A stretch of 64,000 nt of DNA, taken from positions 61,784,533-61,848,532 of the forward strand of contig OX485804.1 in the NCBI GenBank assembly GCA_950295325.1, in the 5' to 3' direction. Source of the DNA: Polytrichum commune (lineage: Eukaryota > Streptophyta > Polytrichopsida > Polytrichales > Polytrichaceae). A model generated the notes under the pieces. The model was given only the letters and a program-made list of their open reading frames with translations. It made no database searches and was not told the origin of the DNA. This document shows, one piece after another, positions 41,854 through 54,099 of the stretch (positions are counted from its first letter, which is position 1; every line of letters begins with the position of its first letter). The translations under genes and the position numbers were made by a program.

Positions 41854-42421
41854 CATTGCTAATCAATACACGAGGAAACCTGACAGCTTGTTACTGACAA
41901 GAGCCGGTTCAGTGTTCTATATGGTGGACTCATCATCACCTTAATACTACTGTAGTAAAGTCTGTTTCCCAAACCATATTTCTTGGGACGTTTATTATAA
42001 AAGGAAAAGTACTAGTATCAACCAAAGCATTACATGAGTAATCCGTTTTGTGTATAGTGTGGCTCACCTTACATCCCTTGAGAGTATCAAGCTTTTGAGA
42101 GCACTTGAGGTTGTTAACCTCACATAACACATCTTCATTAATTTCAAACACCAACCTTGTTAACATAGGCTCATAGTTCTAAGAATAATTATGCATGTAT
42201 GTATACTACACAATGGACAAAATGGTGGTGGTGTTGAGGCCAGCTGTCGCCCTATTGTTCCCAACTGTTTCGAGAACGATGGACAAAGACAGCGAGGTGG
42301 AGGTTTGGACCACTGGGGACCACGTTGAAGTGATTGATAATTCGTATGCATGGGTGAGATGGGTTGTAACGACACATGTCCAAATTAGTCAACCCACATC
42401 AAAACATTTATCATCATCCAC
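41854..42421. other. No gene seen
   Basis: Frames of 71-76 codons overlap on opposite strands without motifs. Confidence 0.4.
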
Positions 42422-43170
42422 TTAACCCCTAATGTCCTATGCGACCATAAGTTGGTCGCGATCGGTTTGCTCCGACCCCTTTGAGTTCAGTTCAAGTGGT
42501 TTCTTGACTATTTCAGCCTATTCCTCTTGTTCATGTTCAAGTTTGTGATGTCTTGACACATGAATAGTTTTGGTTCAACAAAGTTAGCTATTTTTTTAAT
42601 TGAATTCAAATATGGGAGTGTGCTCTCAATTGGGTTATCATGGAACCAGTCCATGAACCAAGACTTGACATTTGTCACATCGGCAGTTTAGGGGCAACAT
42701 ATCCTAAACATGTTATTTTGTCGATCCCTACGTGCAAATGATTCCCAATTGACATGAAAATTTGCATGACACTCAAATGCATCATATACTAACCATCTAA
42801 TGCTGGAATTTGTAGTTGGGCATGTGTTGGTGGATGTAAATTCATGTGAAAGGTGCTCAATTGTGGCACCACTACCTCAAATTGCAAAGCTTCCCAAAAA
42901 ATCACAAAATAATGGTCTCAAGATTTGTGAGTTGGTTTGAGTAAGTTTATTGTCCCTCTTTTGAATGAGGGTAACATCTTGTCATTTGGAGATGATTTGA
43001 GTGGAGGTTTCATCATAAAACCAACCCCAATTCAATTTCTAAACTACTACCCCTCAAGACCACTATTGACATTCCTATTGTAATCTCCTACATAATAGGA
43101 CTTCAACGTTTAAATTTTGGATTGTGAGTAGTCACCTCTAACCTCCAAACATCTACACGATTGCATATGT

Positions 43171-43206
<36 letters not shown>

Positions 43207-43296
43207 ACTCTAGACTTTAAGCTACGGTCGTTGAAATTGAGGTCTCATTTTATGAATAGATTTGAGGGAAATTGGATGTGAGAAGTTAGGGGTTAA
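42422..43296 (+). mobile_element. Element with ACCCCTAA ends, copy 1
   Basis: Begins TTAACCCCTAATGTCCTATG and ends AAGTTAGGGGTTAA, a short inverted end. Together with 45459-46297 it forms a pair of direct repeats with clear similarity along the whole length. Words include GTCCTATGCGACCATAA, ATATGGGAGTG, CAAATGATTCCCAATT, GAGGGTAACATC and CAACGTTTA. It contains a 34-base A run (43172-43205) absent from copy 2. No coding frame. Confidence 0.6.
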
Positions 43297-44071
43297 AACA
43301 TGAACATCTTGTAGAATGGAATGTATCAAGTCAAATGACAGGAGCGTGAGGGACATCTTACATGTGGCATACATTGAACTAATACATTCCACCACATAAT
43401 GCACTCGTGTAGGTGCATGAGATAGAATGCCCCGACATGCGACCTTGAGACCCCATAGTAACATTATGATTTATAGGGCACGTGTTGCTAATAAGTGTGT
43501 TACTTTGTAGTGTAAATAGGATGAGGCCGCCTATGCTTCTATAAACGAGCTTGGGGTGTCAACTAGAGTCACCACATGATGTGAGGGTCCTACAAAGTGT
43601 ATAGAAATGTGGGTGTGGCTGCGGCCGGCGTCAGTGTTGACGTCCATGTTATAGGGAAACATGGAGAAAGTATGAAGATTGCCTATGTATGGTGGACCCT
43701 CACATTTGGGTCTCCCATCCTTGATTGCCATGTTTCTCGCAAGGTGTTTATGACAATTAATAATGTGAACACAATCGATGTTGTGGAATGGAGCAAGTTA
43801 GGATGCACACGCACATTCAAATTGTCCTTCACATTAGGCGGACGTTAAGCTTCTTCCTACGAGCTTCCAGGGGGAGGGGTGTCCAGGCTGGGCCCACGAT
43901 CCAACACCTCGGGCAACCTTGCCAAAACAACTCCAACTTTTTGATGATCCTGACCGAAAACCGATGCCTGCCCCGTCCGACTTCAGAACATAAATCGTTC
44001 TTGCATTCTAGAAGGCCACTTGCCCACAAAAGGCATATTAAGTGCACTTCACCTTCAAGGTCCAAAATTCA

Positions 44072-44112
<41 letters not shown>

Positions 44113-44503
44113 CACTTCCCCTTAGTAAATAAGCGATAGACTGGGATTTCATTCTCAAAGTGAAACCATCAATGAAGCATGTAATTAACTTGAAAGTAAA
44201 AAATATTGCAAAATCCTCACTAGCATTTGAGGTTATAATCTATGTGACTTACCATTTGAAAGGGTCTTTGTCATTCTAAAATGAAACTTAAATTAGCGTG
44301 CTATTTTTTGTCTTTGAAATTCATAATAGTTTAGTTAATGCCTTCTACTTTCACAAGTACCATACACATTCAAACTAATTATGCATGATAAAATATAATA
44401 AAGCATACTAAGACTAATTATGCTGAATGAACCTAATTAAGCCTAACTTACCAAAGTAATTAAGCCTAAATAAATCTAAAATGATCTTAATTGAATTAGG
44501 ATG
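43297..44503. other. No gene seen; AT microsatellite
   Basis: A TA run at 44077-44109. Frames at 43531-44132 (66-114 codons) overlap on both strands without motifs. Confidence 0.4.
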
Positions 44504-44760
44504 AACTACTAGATTGAAGTGTATGTCACTTATCTATGTTTTTTTTATATCTTATGTGGGGGGTTGTTGATTCAACCATGTATGTTTTGGTACAAAGAAA
44601 GTGTTTTTGGGTCAAAGAATAACTCTATAAAAAAGTCATTGTGTTCTATAAATATATTTCTCCTATGCCGTACAAGTAATGGTAGGGTCAATCATTTTGA
44701 CCAAAAGTTGCATTTTAATAAGATTCATGTACATTGTGGCCACTCTTCCCCCAAATAATT
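44504..44760 (+). repeat. Dispersed repeat M, + copy
   Basis: Aligns with the reverse complement of 61837-62090 through AACTACTAGATTGAAGTGTA, TGTGGGGGGTTGTTGATTCA, CCATGTATGTTTTGG, TTTTGGGTCAAAGAATAACT and TTTGACCAAAAGTTGCATTT. Both copies keep an open frame (79 codons here) with similar peptide wording around GGLLIQPCMF and GCWIQACMF. This could be a remnant of an old coding region. Not recognised. Confidence 0.5.
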
Positions 44761-44904
44761 ACTTCCTTAATGCACGTGTATACCACAAAGTATTCTAAGT
44801 GCATGCCCCAAGCTTGTAGATATATTGTAATGCCTAGTGGCACATACGCTCCCATGCAATCCACCCAACCCTCGTGCATTACACATGTATGAATCCCTTA
44901 GACA
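44761..44904. other. No gene seen
   Basis: Short AT-rich gap between repeats. Confidence 0.4.
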
Positions 44905-45101
44905 CTACACTAAATATTTGATTTGGTGTAGCATTGAAATCAGCGTGTTGTGTTAATTAGAGTAGTCTTCGTGAAATGCCATGTCATGTAGCACCAAATG
45001 GCATATGACACCCTCTTTAATTGCCACCCAATGATTGCAACATTATTAATGTTGGTCGATGATGATAGTGTGGGCCACACTGAATCAAATGTTTAGTGTA
45101 C
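44905..45101 (+). mobile_element. Element family J, uninterrupted copy
   Basis: Left end CTACACTAAATATTTGATTT, right end CACTGAATCAAATGTTTAGT, then GTA. The ends are inverted matches of each other and again start TACACTAA. The interior matches 38895-39340 without the family F insertion, with GCCATGTCATGTAGCACC at the empty site. Confidence 0.65.
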
Positions 45102-45458
45102 TTACATGTGTGAAAGGACACTCAAACCAATGCATCCCAAAGTCACTCGTTAATTTACAGTGGAATATCATAGTAAGCTGTCAAATGAAAACCACTCTTT
45201 TGTTAGACATTATGCAAACAATGATGAAAAAGAAAAAATAAAGAAAGAAAAATGAACATCAATGTGGTACATTGAAGTGCGATGTCCATTCACCACCTTG
45301 AACATGTGCTAATTGTTCCTATGGATCTTTAATCGGAGCACCTCTAATTGGGATGATGCAAGTTGCAACTCTAATTGGAGCACCTTGCCAAAGAGTTGTA
45401 GCGGAAGGAATAGGAACAATTGGTATTGTGAGCCCACTTCACTTGTTTTTTGGGGGTT
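45102..45458. other. No gene seen; small hairpin
   Basis: CTAATTGTTCCTATGGA near 45309 can pair with GGAATAGGAACAATTGG near 45407. Between them the word CTCTAATTGG occurs twice. An A/G-rich stretch lies at 45227-45252. Confidence 0.4.
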
Positions 45459-46297
45459 TAAACCCCTAATGTCCTATGCGACCATAATTTGGTCGTGAGC
45501 AGCTTTAACCCCTTTGAAACTAGTTCGGATGGTTTCTTGATTTTTTCAACTACTCCTCTTGTTTGTGTTCGAGTCTACTATGTTTTGCCACATGAATAAT
45601 TTTGACTCAGTAGGGTTAGTTTTTTTATTTTTATTTTATTAGTTCAAATATGGGAGTGGGCTCTCAATTGGTTTATAGTGGAACTGGTCCACGAACCAAA
45701 ACTTGGCATTTGCAACCTCCGAGGTTTAAGGGCAGCAAATCCTTACACGTGTTGTTGATTCCTGTGTGCAAATGATTCCCAATTAATATGAAAATTTGAA
45801 TGACACTCAAACGCAATAAATCTTGATTATTGGAATATATAGATGGACATGTGTTGGTGGGTGTAAATCCATGTGGAAGTTGCACAATTATGGCATTGTT
45901 GCTTCAAATTGCAAAGCTTCCCCAAATTCACAAAAAAATGGGTTCAAGATTTATGAATTGATTTGAGTAAGTATATTATCCCTCTTTTTAATGAGGGTAA
46001 CATCCTGTCATTTGAAGATGATTTGAGTAGAGGTTTGATAAAAAAAAAGCCAACCCTCGTTTAATTTCCAAATCGTTGCCCTCAAGACCATTATTGACAC
46101 TCCTATTATAATCTTCTACATAATAGAACTTCAACGTTTAGATTTTGAATTGTAAGTAGCCACCTCTAGCCTGCAAACATCTGTACGATTGGGTTTGTCA
46201 AAAACACAATTAGATCTTCCCCTATGGTCGTTGAAATTTGAGATCACATTATAAGGGTAGATTCGAGGAAAATCGGGTGTGGGAAGTTAGGGGTTAA
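45459..46297 (+). mobile_element. Element with ACCCCTAA ends, copy 2
   Basis: Begins AACCCCTAATGTCCTATGCG (45461) and ends GGGAAGTTAGGGGTTAAA. It aligns end to end with 42422-43296 in the same orientation, about 3.0 kb apart. The two could be mistaken for LTRs, but each has its own inverted ends and there is no primer site or coding region between them. Confidence 0.6.
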
Positions 46298-46922
46298 ATG
46301 AGTTGAAGTCGAATGTCGTTGACTACTTGACTTGATGAGGTCACCAAGAGCATGGAAAGTCTAGGATCTAAGTGTGAGCATTTGCGACGAGATTGCTAAT
46401 TGCACGGAGCAAATTCAGGATCTTGAACCACTAACGACTCTGCTCATCAATGGGGACCTGAGTCAACACTAAATTCCTTGTGTCCATATCACATGAAAAC
46501 ATGCACTTCCTATATTGTAGCTTAGTTGCATAACTCTTAACGTTTTTTTTGAAATATAATAAAATGAAAGGTGGGTCAACCCATAACCGGTATGAGGAGG
46601 GATCTTGATGATGATGTGGCTATGAAGAGGATGGTCGTAACGCATCGCCATATCCCCTTGCGATTGGTGTGCTAGAAACTCAAAAAATGATATGAAATTT
46701 TGACTTATCATATGCTCAATTCTTCCTCACACACATGATTATGTATGACAACCGACCTAAGGAGCCAACTATGGGTTTACAATAATGCCCACTTGCTATT
46801 CCTACAACTTTGGAAGATAAGTGGCTATTATCCATAGTTGAGGTATTTGTGTCGGTTATCGTGAGTTCATAGCAAGTACCTCTAGGATTGCACTCGCTTT
46901 TTATTGGACACGAAAACAAAAA
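46298..46922. other. No gene seen
   Basis: Minus frames of 67 and 80 codons without motifs. Otherwise AT-rich. Confidence 0.4.
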
Positions 46923-47121
46923 CTACACTAAATATGATATTTAATGTCACTTACTATTTGGAAATACAAAACGTTATAATTGTCTACCATGCATCTCACT
47001 TTTTACCAACAAAGATCGGACTAGTTGTTTGGACATTATAGAACATTAACACTAATTTGTAAAAAATATAGGAATATGTAACCCCGAGTAGGAAGTGACA
47101 CTAGTTATCATATTTTGTGTA
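46923..47121 (+). mobile_element. Palindromic MITE, subtype A
   Basis: Left CTACACTAAATATGATATTT, AATGTCACTTACTATTTGGA. Middle ACCAACAAAGATCGGACTAG, TTGTTTGGACATTATAGAAC. Right ATGTAACCCCGAGTAGGAAG, TGACACTAGTTATCATATTT, TGTGTA. Complete and close to the 6264 copy on the left side. Confidence 0.75.
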
Positions 47122-48035
47122 CCATTTTGTTGATTAGCAAATCCATTGCAAGGTCAACAAAATTGGGTTCATGATTTTTGAACATCGTGTGAGTTAGAAT
47201 TGAATTATCAAAGTCAAGATGCTCCACTTAGAAGATTAACAAGGAGCATACAAAATGGATAGCTTTAGAGTGGGCATTGAGGGGGTTGACCTTCCTTCAT
47301 TTGAGCCAACGGATCATATGTTTGGTCTTCAGACTAACATCATAATTGTCCACATATTTTCAACACTTTCATTACTTAATTCATATCTTAAATGTTGAGA
47401 GAATTTGACCTTTTTGAGTGAGCAAGTAGGTTATTGCTCTTGAATTTGCGTACTTGAGCTTGGATAGGGCCCATGGAGGGTCATGGGTCTAGTACGGCCG
47501 GTTAGGTATTCCTTTGGAGGTGTCGACCTCTCCTAACCATTTACCTACACCTAGGTATTGGCTCCCGAACCAAAATAATACTTAAAGTGCCTACGGGCCT
47601 ACAAAGGTGCCAACACCATTGAACAAATGATTGAATTACACAATAACATGCTATGATTGGTGGACCATAGGTGGTAGGGCACATACAATTTCGGGTGTTG
47701 AAATGGTCAAGTGAATGTCGAGTTGGAATCCTACGGAGCCCATTATGTTATATGACACATCATTCGATAAGTGTCATATATATATATATGGCATTCAATA
47801 TCCATAATATAAAGGGAGAAACATAGTTTTGGGACAAAGCTAGAGATGATGCCAACCTTGGATTGGTGTGAACGAGGAACACCTCACATTGATCGTATTT
47901 GAACTTGTTCATATGTGAACTTGTAACGGGTTTACACGGTTTTAACTATATTACATTCTTGCAATGTGGTCATCATCAATTTTTGTTATTACTTTGCCTA
48001 ATGAATGTTGTCGAGATCTTAGACAATTATTGTAT

Positions 48036-48038
<3 letters not shown>
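47122..48038. other. No gene seen
   Basis: AT-rich with no coding motif. Confidence 0.4.

Positions 48039-48085
<47 letters not shown>
48039..48085. repeat. GA microsatellite
   Basis: About 23 AG units in a row, the longest GA run in the window. The open frames across it are products of the repeat. Confidence 0.95.
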
Positions 48086-48087
<2 letters not shown>

Positions 48088-48909
48088 TCAACCTTAGGTT
48101 GGTGTGAGTGAGAGATGCATCACCCTTGATCAAAACCACAAACTCAAATGTAAACATGAGGCAAGTTATGTCTCCTCTCGGAGGTGGTCCTTATATTTAT
48201 ATATAAAAGGTGAATGTGCAAGGGCCCTTTGGTATCCGATGGTTGTATTTATTGAATAGGTGTTTGTGTGTACAATTGGTAGTTGGGTCCTTTGGGTAGT
48301 GGTAATTAACAAGTGGCCCAAAGCATGATAACTGAACAAAAGTTGTACTTGTCGATTTAGAGGAACAAGGAACCTAGTTATATAACCCAAAACATTAATA
48401 TTGCTTCATATTGAGGTTGCTAATAAGGTGGATCGTGATGTTTTCATGAACATGTTTGCAAACTACATGATATACATCCACAGAAGTAGATTCTTGAGTT
48501 TGTAATAACTACATCCATAATTGTTGATTTTTGGAAAGCGAGAGTGAAGTAGACTTGAGGAAAATGTATTTTACTTCAAAATTTATGGCACACTAACATA
48601 TAATATGATCTTGCCAAATACTTCATTTATACATACAAATCTTAACGAATTTTGAAATCAAGTAGGTTTTAGCTCAAATCCACCACTGAGCTTAGGATCT
48701 ACTTCACGTATATCTTCATAGCACTAAATAGGCACACGTTTTGTACTAATATTTAGTTTAAATCCATTGGAGGGCTCCACGGTTTCATAATGACATTTTG
48801 TATAGAATTGAGCCGCCTTCCCTTGTTATATATGAAAAATATATCACAGTTGAAGGGCATGCCAATATTCTTGTTCACCTTACCATGCTTTGGCCAAAGT
48901 GAGTGAATA
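48086..48909. other. No gene seen
   Basis: A 74-codon minus frame at 48166-48390 has no motif. AT-rich. Confidence 0.4.
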
Positions 48910-49068
48910 GGTGGGAGGGCGGTACCTTGAGGTCGAGTAGGATGGTTGGTAAGTGCCCTTGTTTATTAGCCATGGGGGTCCGGATTCAAAACCCCGAGAG
49001 GCCCAGGCATGAAGTTAAGGTTGGAACTTCCATAATTGATTGAAAAAGAAAAAAAAGAAAAAGAAAAG
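48910..49068 (+). mobile_element. tRNA-derived SINE, family 2
   Basis: An A-box-like GGATGGTTGGTAAGTGCC (near 48940) is followed about 30 bases later by a B-box-like GGTCCGGATTCAAAACCCCG (near 48978). After a tRNA-unrelated piece it ends in an A-rich tail with single G residues (49045-49068). Box words and spacing are those of a polymerase III internal promoter. The sequence is unlike SINE family 1. Flanking repeats were not found. Confidence 0.55.
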
Positions 49069-50941
49069 AGTTTGCATTTGTTAAGGAGGAGTGATAGCGA
49101 GGATTTAAAAAAGAATTAATTTGATTTTTTTATAGTCGGAAGGGAAAGAAATTCTAAGGAGAACGCGTAAGAATTTTTTTTTCATGAATATGGAAATTCC
49201 TACAAATTTTGAAGCGGTAAAGTTAGGGCAACACATAGTCAATTTATAGGTTAACATATAAACACTCATCTAAATGCTAATGCTTGGCTACGATAATTAT
49301 CAAAACACTTATGAGGGTAATAAATCACAAGCTTTCACCACATAAACCTTAACTTTGTTTGCCTAAAAAATGTAGATCTCATGCATGTCAACATTACATG
49401 ATCTTAATGAGCACTGAAACAAACATGGTTGACTATGGATGCCTTGACCTTAGAGGCACAAAATGCACTAGCAATATTAGTGTACATACATCTTCCAAAG
49501 TAGTCACTAGAGCAGAGGCACATGTAACCAATCACTTAGGAGATTATGCACCAAACCTGGACAAGTATAAAACGATGCAGATTTTATTTGTGTAGGAGGA
49601 TAGAAATTAGGAGAACTGCAACTTTTCTGGTAGTTGTATTCCTTAACACAAATTTTTTGTGCATTTTGAAGCCAAAAATCGGTCCAAGCATATTACCAAT
49701 GTCTAGAGTTTGCCAAAGCCGCTCATTCCTCCTCACGTTAGCACTCAAAACCATGACATGTGTCATGGCATTATTGGTCCCGGCTTGATCAAAATTCAAT
49801 GCCAACCTGATCGAAATTACCAATGAAGTCCTACTTGGAAATAGGTGCCTCTACTATATACATTACAACCACCAAAGAAAACATAGTACCCACATTGAGA
49901 TTATATTAAATGACATAAAAGCATGCACATATTTCTATCCTAGATTCTTGTAGAGATGGTTTCTTTCTTAGGAACTTATGCTAGTTTTTTTAAGCGATTC
50001 AATTTCCTGTCTGAATCTCCAAAGTTTAATCCCACTCAAATCCGTGTCGCAGCAATCCGATTGTTTTTCTGCCATAGTCTTTAACAAAGGCATATCTAGT
50101 CCAAGTAATAGTATAGGGGGAAAAAAAGCATTCAAAATAGCCCCTGATCTTCTCCATTAGTCACATGCGAGTCTTACAATATATATGGTCATCGACGGCG
50201 GTCTGGCTTGGTTACTTTATTGTGGATAAAATCCACCTCCAAAAGGGGGACATGAGCTTTTGGACAAAGATGCTCTTCACACATGTGCGCTTCCATGCAC
50301 GCCAACCGTTTATTCGTTCAACTTTGAAAATGCTCATGTGGATCATCTCATCAAATCACATGGAACCGGAGGCTTGCTTGTGGATGAACCTCATGTGGTT
50401 CAATCCAACAATACACACATGCGATATACATATAGGAAGCAAGGGTGGAAAGAACCCAATTTTTTTTCGCCTAGCAATCGGGTTATTAGTTTTAATGGAA
50501 TAAAATCCGATTCTGTCGATTAAAACCTGATTCTATTTCAGCGTGCCGTCACATGGCTACACATGCAAACCAGTCATTCGCTTGCTCGTTGGCAGCCGTC
50601 GCCGATTCGGCGTCACACATATTCAATTATATTCGGAATAAAACCATACTAAACCGGATTATTTCCCGCCTTCAGATATTTGGGTTTTATAATAAGACCC
50701 AATAAACACCGACCGAATGAAACCAGACCATGGCACCCATGATAGGAAGTGGATCAACGACTACGACAATTGCAACTCCTTACCATTGGTTCTCCTCATT
50801 GGATGGTTTTCTAATTCATTAAATATAAAAGATTTCCAACCCATACTCAATGGAAGAGCACCGGTGCTAAGAAACTGATAACGCGTGAAAGACACCTTGG
50901 GCCTGTATATTCATTCCATTGTATGATGCACCAATATCGAT
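49069..50941. other. No gene supported
   Basis: Frames at 49359-49595, 49546-49823 and 50165-50523 (78-112 codons) overlap in different phases or strands and lack domain motifs. The frame at 50260-50523 reads smoothly (VDHLIKSHGTGGLLVDEPHV) and could be a relic exon, but no match is recognised. Confidence 0.35.
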
Positions 50942-51560
50942 GCATTCCCATGGGGGCAAAATGCCATGGCAAACCACCTTAAAATCTCCGAGTGAGCTAC
51001 AAAATATGGAATGAGTTGGGAGTGGATGTAGTGTTCTTGCAAAAACTTGAAACCTTGAGGCATTGATGCATAAATGTGGGATGCACGTGTGTGATTGGGC
51101 TTGAAACATGCTATGGTCCACTCGGTACAAACATGTGACTTATTGGCAATGGGCTTTGATTGGGCCAATGCACTCCATGGGGTAGAATGTCATGGCAACC
51201 CACCTTGGAATCCCCGAGTACACTATGAAATATGTAAAACAATTGGGTTCGATGCAATGTTCCTATGGAAACTTTAAAACCTTCCCGATGTTGATACACA
51301 TAGTACCAGTCACGTGTATTTGGGTTCCAAACTTTCTATGGTCTAGGAGGGGGCTTTGGTCTGTACAAATCGATGACTCGTTAGCAATGAGCTTGGCTAG
51401 GGCTAGTGCATTTCCTTAGGGTAAAATTAGGTCATGATAGACCACTTCGTGATCCCAAGTGCACTACAATGTTACAAAATATATGTAATAATTTAGGTTC
51501 GACGTATCCTATAGAAACGTAAAGCTCGTGTGAAAACGATACATATATATTTAAGGCACG
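50942..51560 (+). repeat. Tandem array with period about 233 bp, nearly three units
   Basis: Units start at 50942, 51170 and 51408 with GCAYTCC, then ATGGGG and the CATGGCAAACCACCTT-type word, then CGAGTGCACTAC...AAATAT. Each is followed by GTTCNNGCNNNNAC...TTGAAAC, CACGTGT and GGGTTTGAAACATGCTATGG with CAAT-GAGCTTGG. Distances between units are 228 and 238 bp. A further partial unit lies at 51800-51895 (GGGTTTGGAACATGCTATGG). Unit identity by eye is about 70-75%. Frames on both strands are shadows of the array. Confidence 0.65.
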
Positions 51561-53675
51561 TGTATCCAAAATCAACACAATATATCATTTTTATATATTT
51601 AGGGGATTCAAATGTATGATAATGATACAAGGTCTTGGTTATTGGTCTCATTAACTTGTTCTCTAATTCTCCTAACTAGGTGGTGCAAGCGTTTTGAACA
51701 TGATCTTAATCAATTGGTATTTGGTTAGCTAATCCTCACTCACTCACAAGTTAGCTAATTCTCTTAACTAGGTGGTGCAGGTGGACCTTCACTATAAATC
51801 ACATGCATGGGTTTGGAACATGCTATGGTCGAGGAGAGGCCCCAGTTGGAACGAATAGGTGACTACTAACCAATGGGTTTGGCTCGGAGGTGCACTCACA
51901 AAGCCAAGCCAAGCCAGGTCAAGTCAAGTCAAGGGGGAGGGTGCATTCCCTTGTGCACACAAGTAAGAGACATGGGTTTACACTAGGGTCAAAGACCAAA
52001 GAAACTCCGTAATCGAGCATTCCTATCGGTCAAGAGCCCAAAAAACTGAACCCGAGCAGTTTCGACTAGGCTTTGGGTTAAGACATGAAACAGAAAGCTA
52101 GACGTTAATGTGACATCACTTTCTTGCCAAACCTCGGCACTCCTCGCCCAAAAAACACACACACACTTCTCGCTACAACTTTCAAGCTCGGGACCAATCA
52201 ATCTTGAGTCCAAAATTGAGGTGCAGGCTAGGAAGGGGTGTTTTGGACCCCACGTGTCTTAAACTTGGACCCGGAGCTTGATGTAAACGCACCCTAAGTC
52301 ACATAAAAATATATGAGTGGATGTTGGAGGAGCTGCTGGCTGATGATGTGGGTCCGTGATTTGAAGCCTAATTGTTGTGTTGAGGCGTTGGACTCACATA
52401 TATATATATATATATATAGACACACATACACACACACATTTATATATATACACATGGGCAGCCAACGGTGGTGGTTCTGCTGACAAGTGAGCAAGTGAGC
52501 GAGCTTGGGGTTGATGAGAAGGAAGGGCCAGCCAAGTACGCCTCATGCATCAGAAGAAAAATACCTGTCTGCACCTTCAAGATCGGGTCCCCAGATATTT
52601 CACAGATACAAGCCTGAGGATGGATCGAGTTGCTTATTTGTTAAGCGCGCTTACAGAGGTAAATCTTGCAACAAACCACCATAAATGTCAAAAGTTCGCC
52701 CGATCGATTCCCACCCGTTGTCCCCTATAAGCCTACCCCCCCCCTCCCCACCTATCTATTATACATGGACGGGCGGTACTTTTTGTTGTTTGCGATCATA
52801 AGACAATTCCAGTTGCGGAAAAAAACCCCACCCCACTCCTTCCATGTAGTAGTGATGTATACACACACACACACGCATACAAAAAGAGTATTTGAACTTT
52901 TCACGTAGGGTCTTTAGTTTGAACTGGACTTCTTTGAGCTTCAAACAAGTTACACTAAGAGCCTTGGATGTTAAGTTGGCCTTATTTACAATTCCACATG
53001 TAATAGAGGTTATTTGGAACTTGTTGTGTTTGAGACTCATATGGTTGAATCGGCCTAATAGATTAGGAACCCTAGGGTGAGGTAGATGGGTTGTGTTCTT
53101 TTCTTTTCTTTCTTTCCTTTTTTATTTTATTTTTAGATTAACCCATCTCTCCTAGGACATTAACCATGCAAACAATACAAGATGATTATCTAATCCAAAT
53201 CATGACCACATCCCGTTTCATCACCATTTTCAGAGTTCATATGCCAATATCCATGGTGTTGTTTAAAAAATAATTCCAATACGTATGTCTTGAATAGTAT
53301 AGTCACCGAACCGGTGTCTGGCGCATGCCATCACTAGTATCTTATATATTGCTCCTCTCTTTTTGTGCACATGAATCGATCCGTCATGGGAGGAGCTAGC
53401 GGGACTCACTCCCACTTTAAGCTAAGGTGTGCGCGCCTATAATGGACACATCCGACTCCACGTAAGGTATGTGGTTGTTATTCGGTTTGGTTTTTCATGT
53501 TCTCCAACTTCTACTAACTTTTACATAATGGAACTTGTGTTGCAATAGCAAATCTACAATGAAGCATTGACAACAATTTGGATTGAAAATTGGACCTCTT
53601 TTCATTTAGTTATGATTATAAGAATTACATGTGTTGTTGTTTCCTTGATTGAATACATGGGTCCTTTCAATTATG
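51561..53675. other. No gene seen; simple repeats
   Basis: An imperfect AAGCC/AAGTC run at 51902-51931, TA and CA runs at 52400-52458, and a CA run at 52861-52874. Frames at 52545-53080 overlap on both strands without motifs. Confidence 0.4.
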
Positions 53676-53820
53676 TTCATTATTGAGTGTGGAGTAGTTA
53701 ATAAAAATTGAAGATGCAGTCCAATTTCTTTTGAAGATTTGTCTTTATGGTGTTTGTTCTTTGATCCTCATGTAACCACACATCAATCAAATATAGGGGT
53801 ATAATTAAGACAAGTAACCA
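53676..53820 (-). repeat. Dispersed repeat E, minus copy
   Basis: The minus strand matches 18475-18600: TTTGATTGATGTGTGGTTAC, ATGAGGATCAAAGAACAAAC and ACCATAAAGAC. Confidence 0.5.
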
Positions 53821-54099
53821 AATAACACCCGTATATCTTACACTTTTGACAATTGCATGGGATTGTGAATTGTGGTTTAGATGGCACCATAGACCGACCC
53901 CTATCTATTTGTAACATGCATGAACCAAGGATGACCATGCATAGATGATCTTTATTCATGTGTTCATCTGGTTAGCAATTGTGAATCAAGATTGTTGTTT
54001 TAAGTGTGAAAGTCATAGTTGCAATGAAAAAGGTATATGAACTTAAATTGAAGACAATTTTTTCTCTTAAATTCTCCCACATGTTCTCCTAATTTGTGT
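53821..54099. other. No gene seen
   Basis: AT-rich gap between two repeat E copies. Confidence 0.4.

Noticed and set aside
42422-46297. LTR retrotransposon with 0.85-kb LTRs
   Set aside because: Each repeat has its own inverted ends, the interval has no gag/pol frame or primer site, and the flanks do not give a single duplication for the whole unit.
6264-47121. CACTA (EnSpm) classification for the MITEs with CACTAA ends
   Set aside because: CACTA elements make 3-bp duplications. Here the bases next to CACTA and TAGTG agree only in TA, and copies do not show matching 3-bp flanks.
47899-48157. Arg-Glu and Leu-Ser repeat proteins
   Set aside because: Direct translations of the GA microsatellite in two phases.
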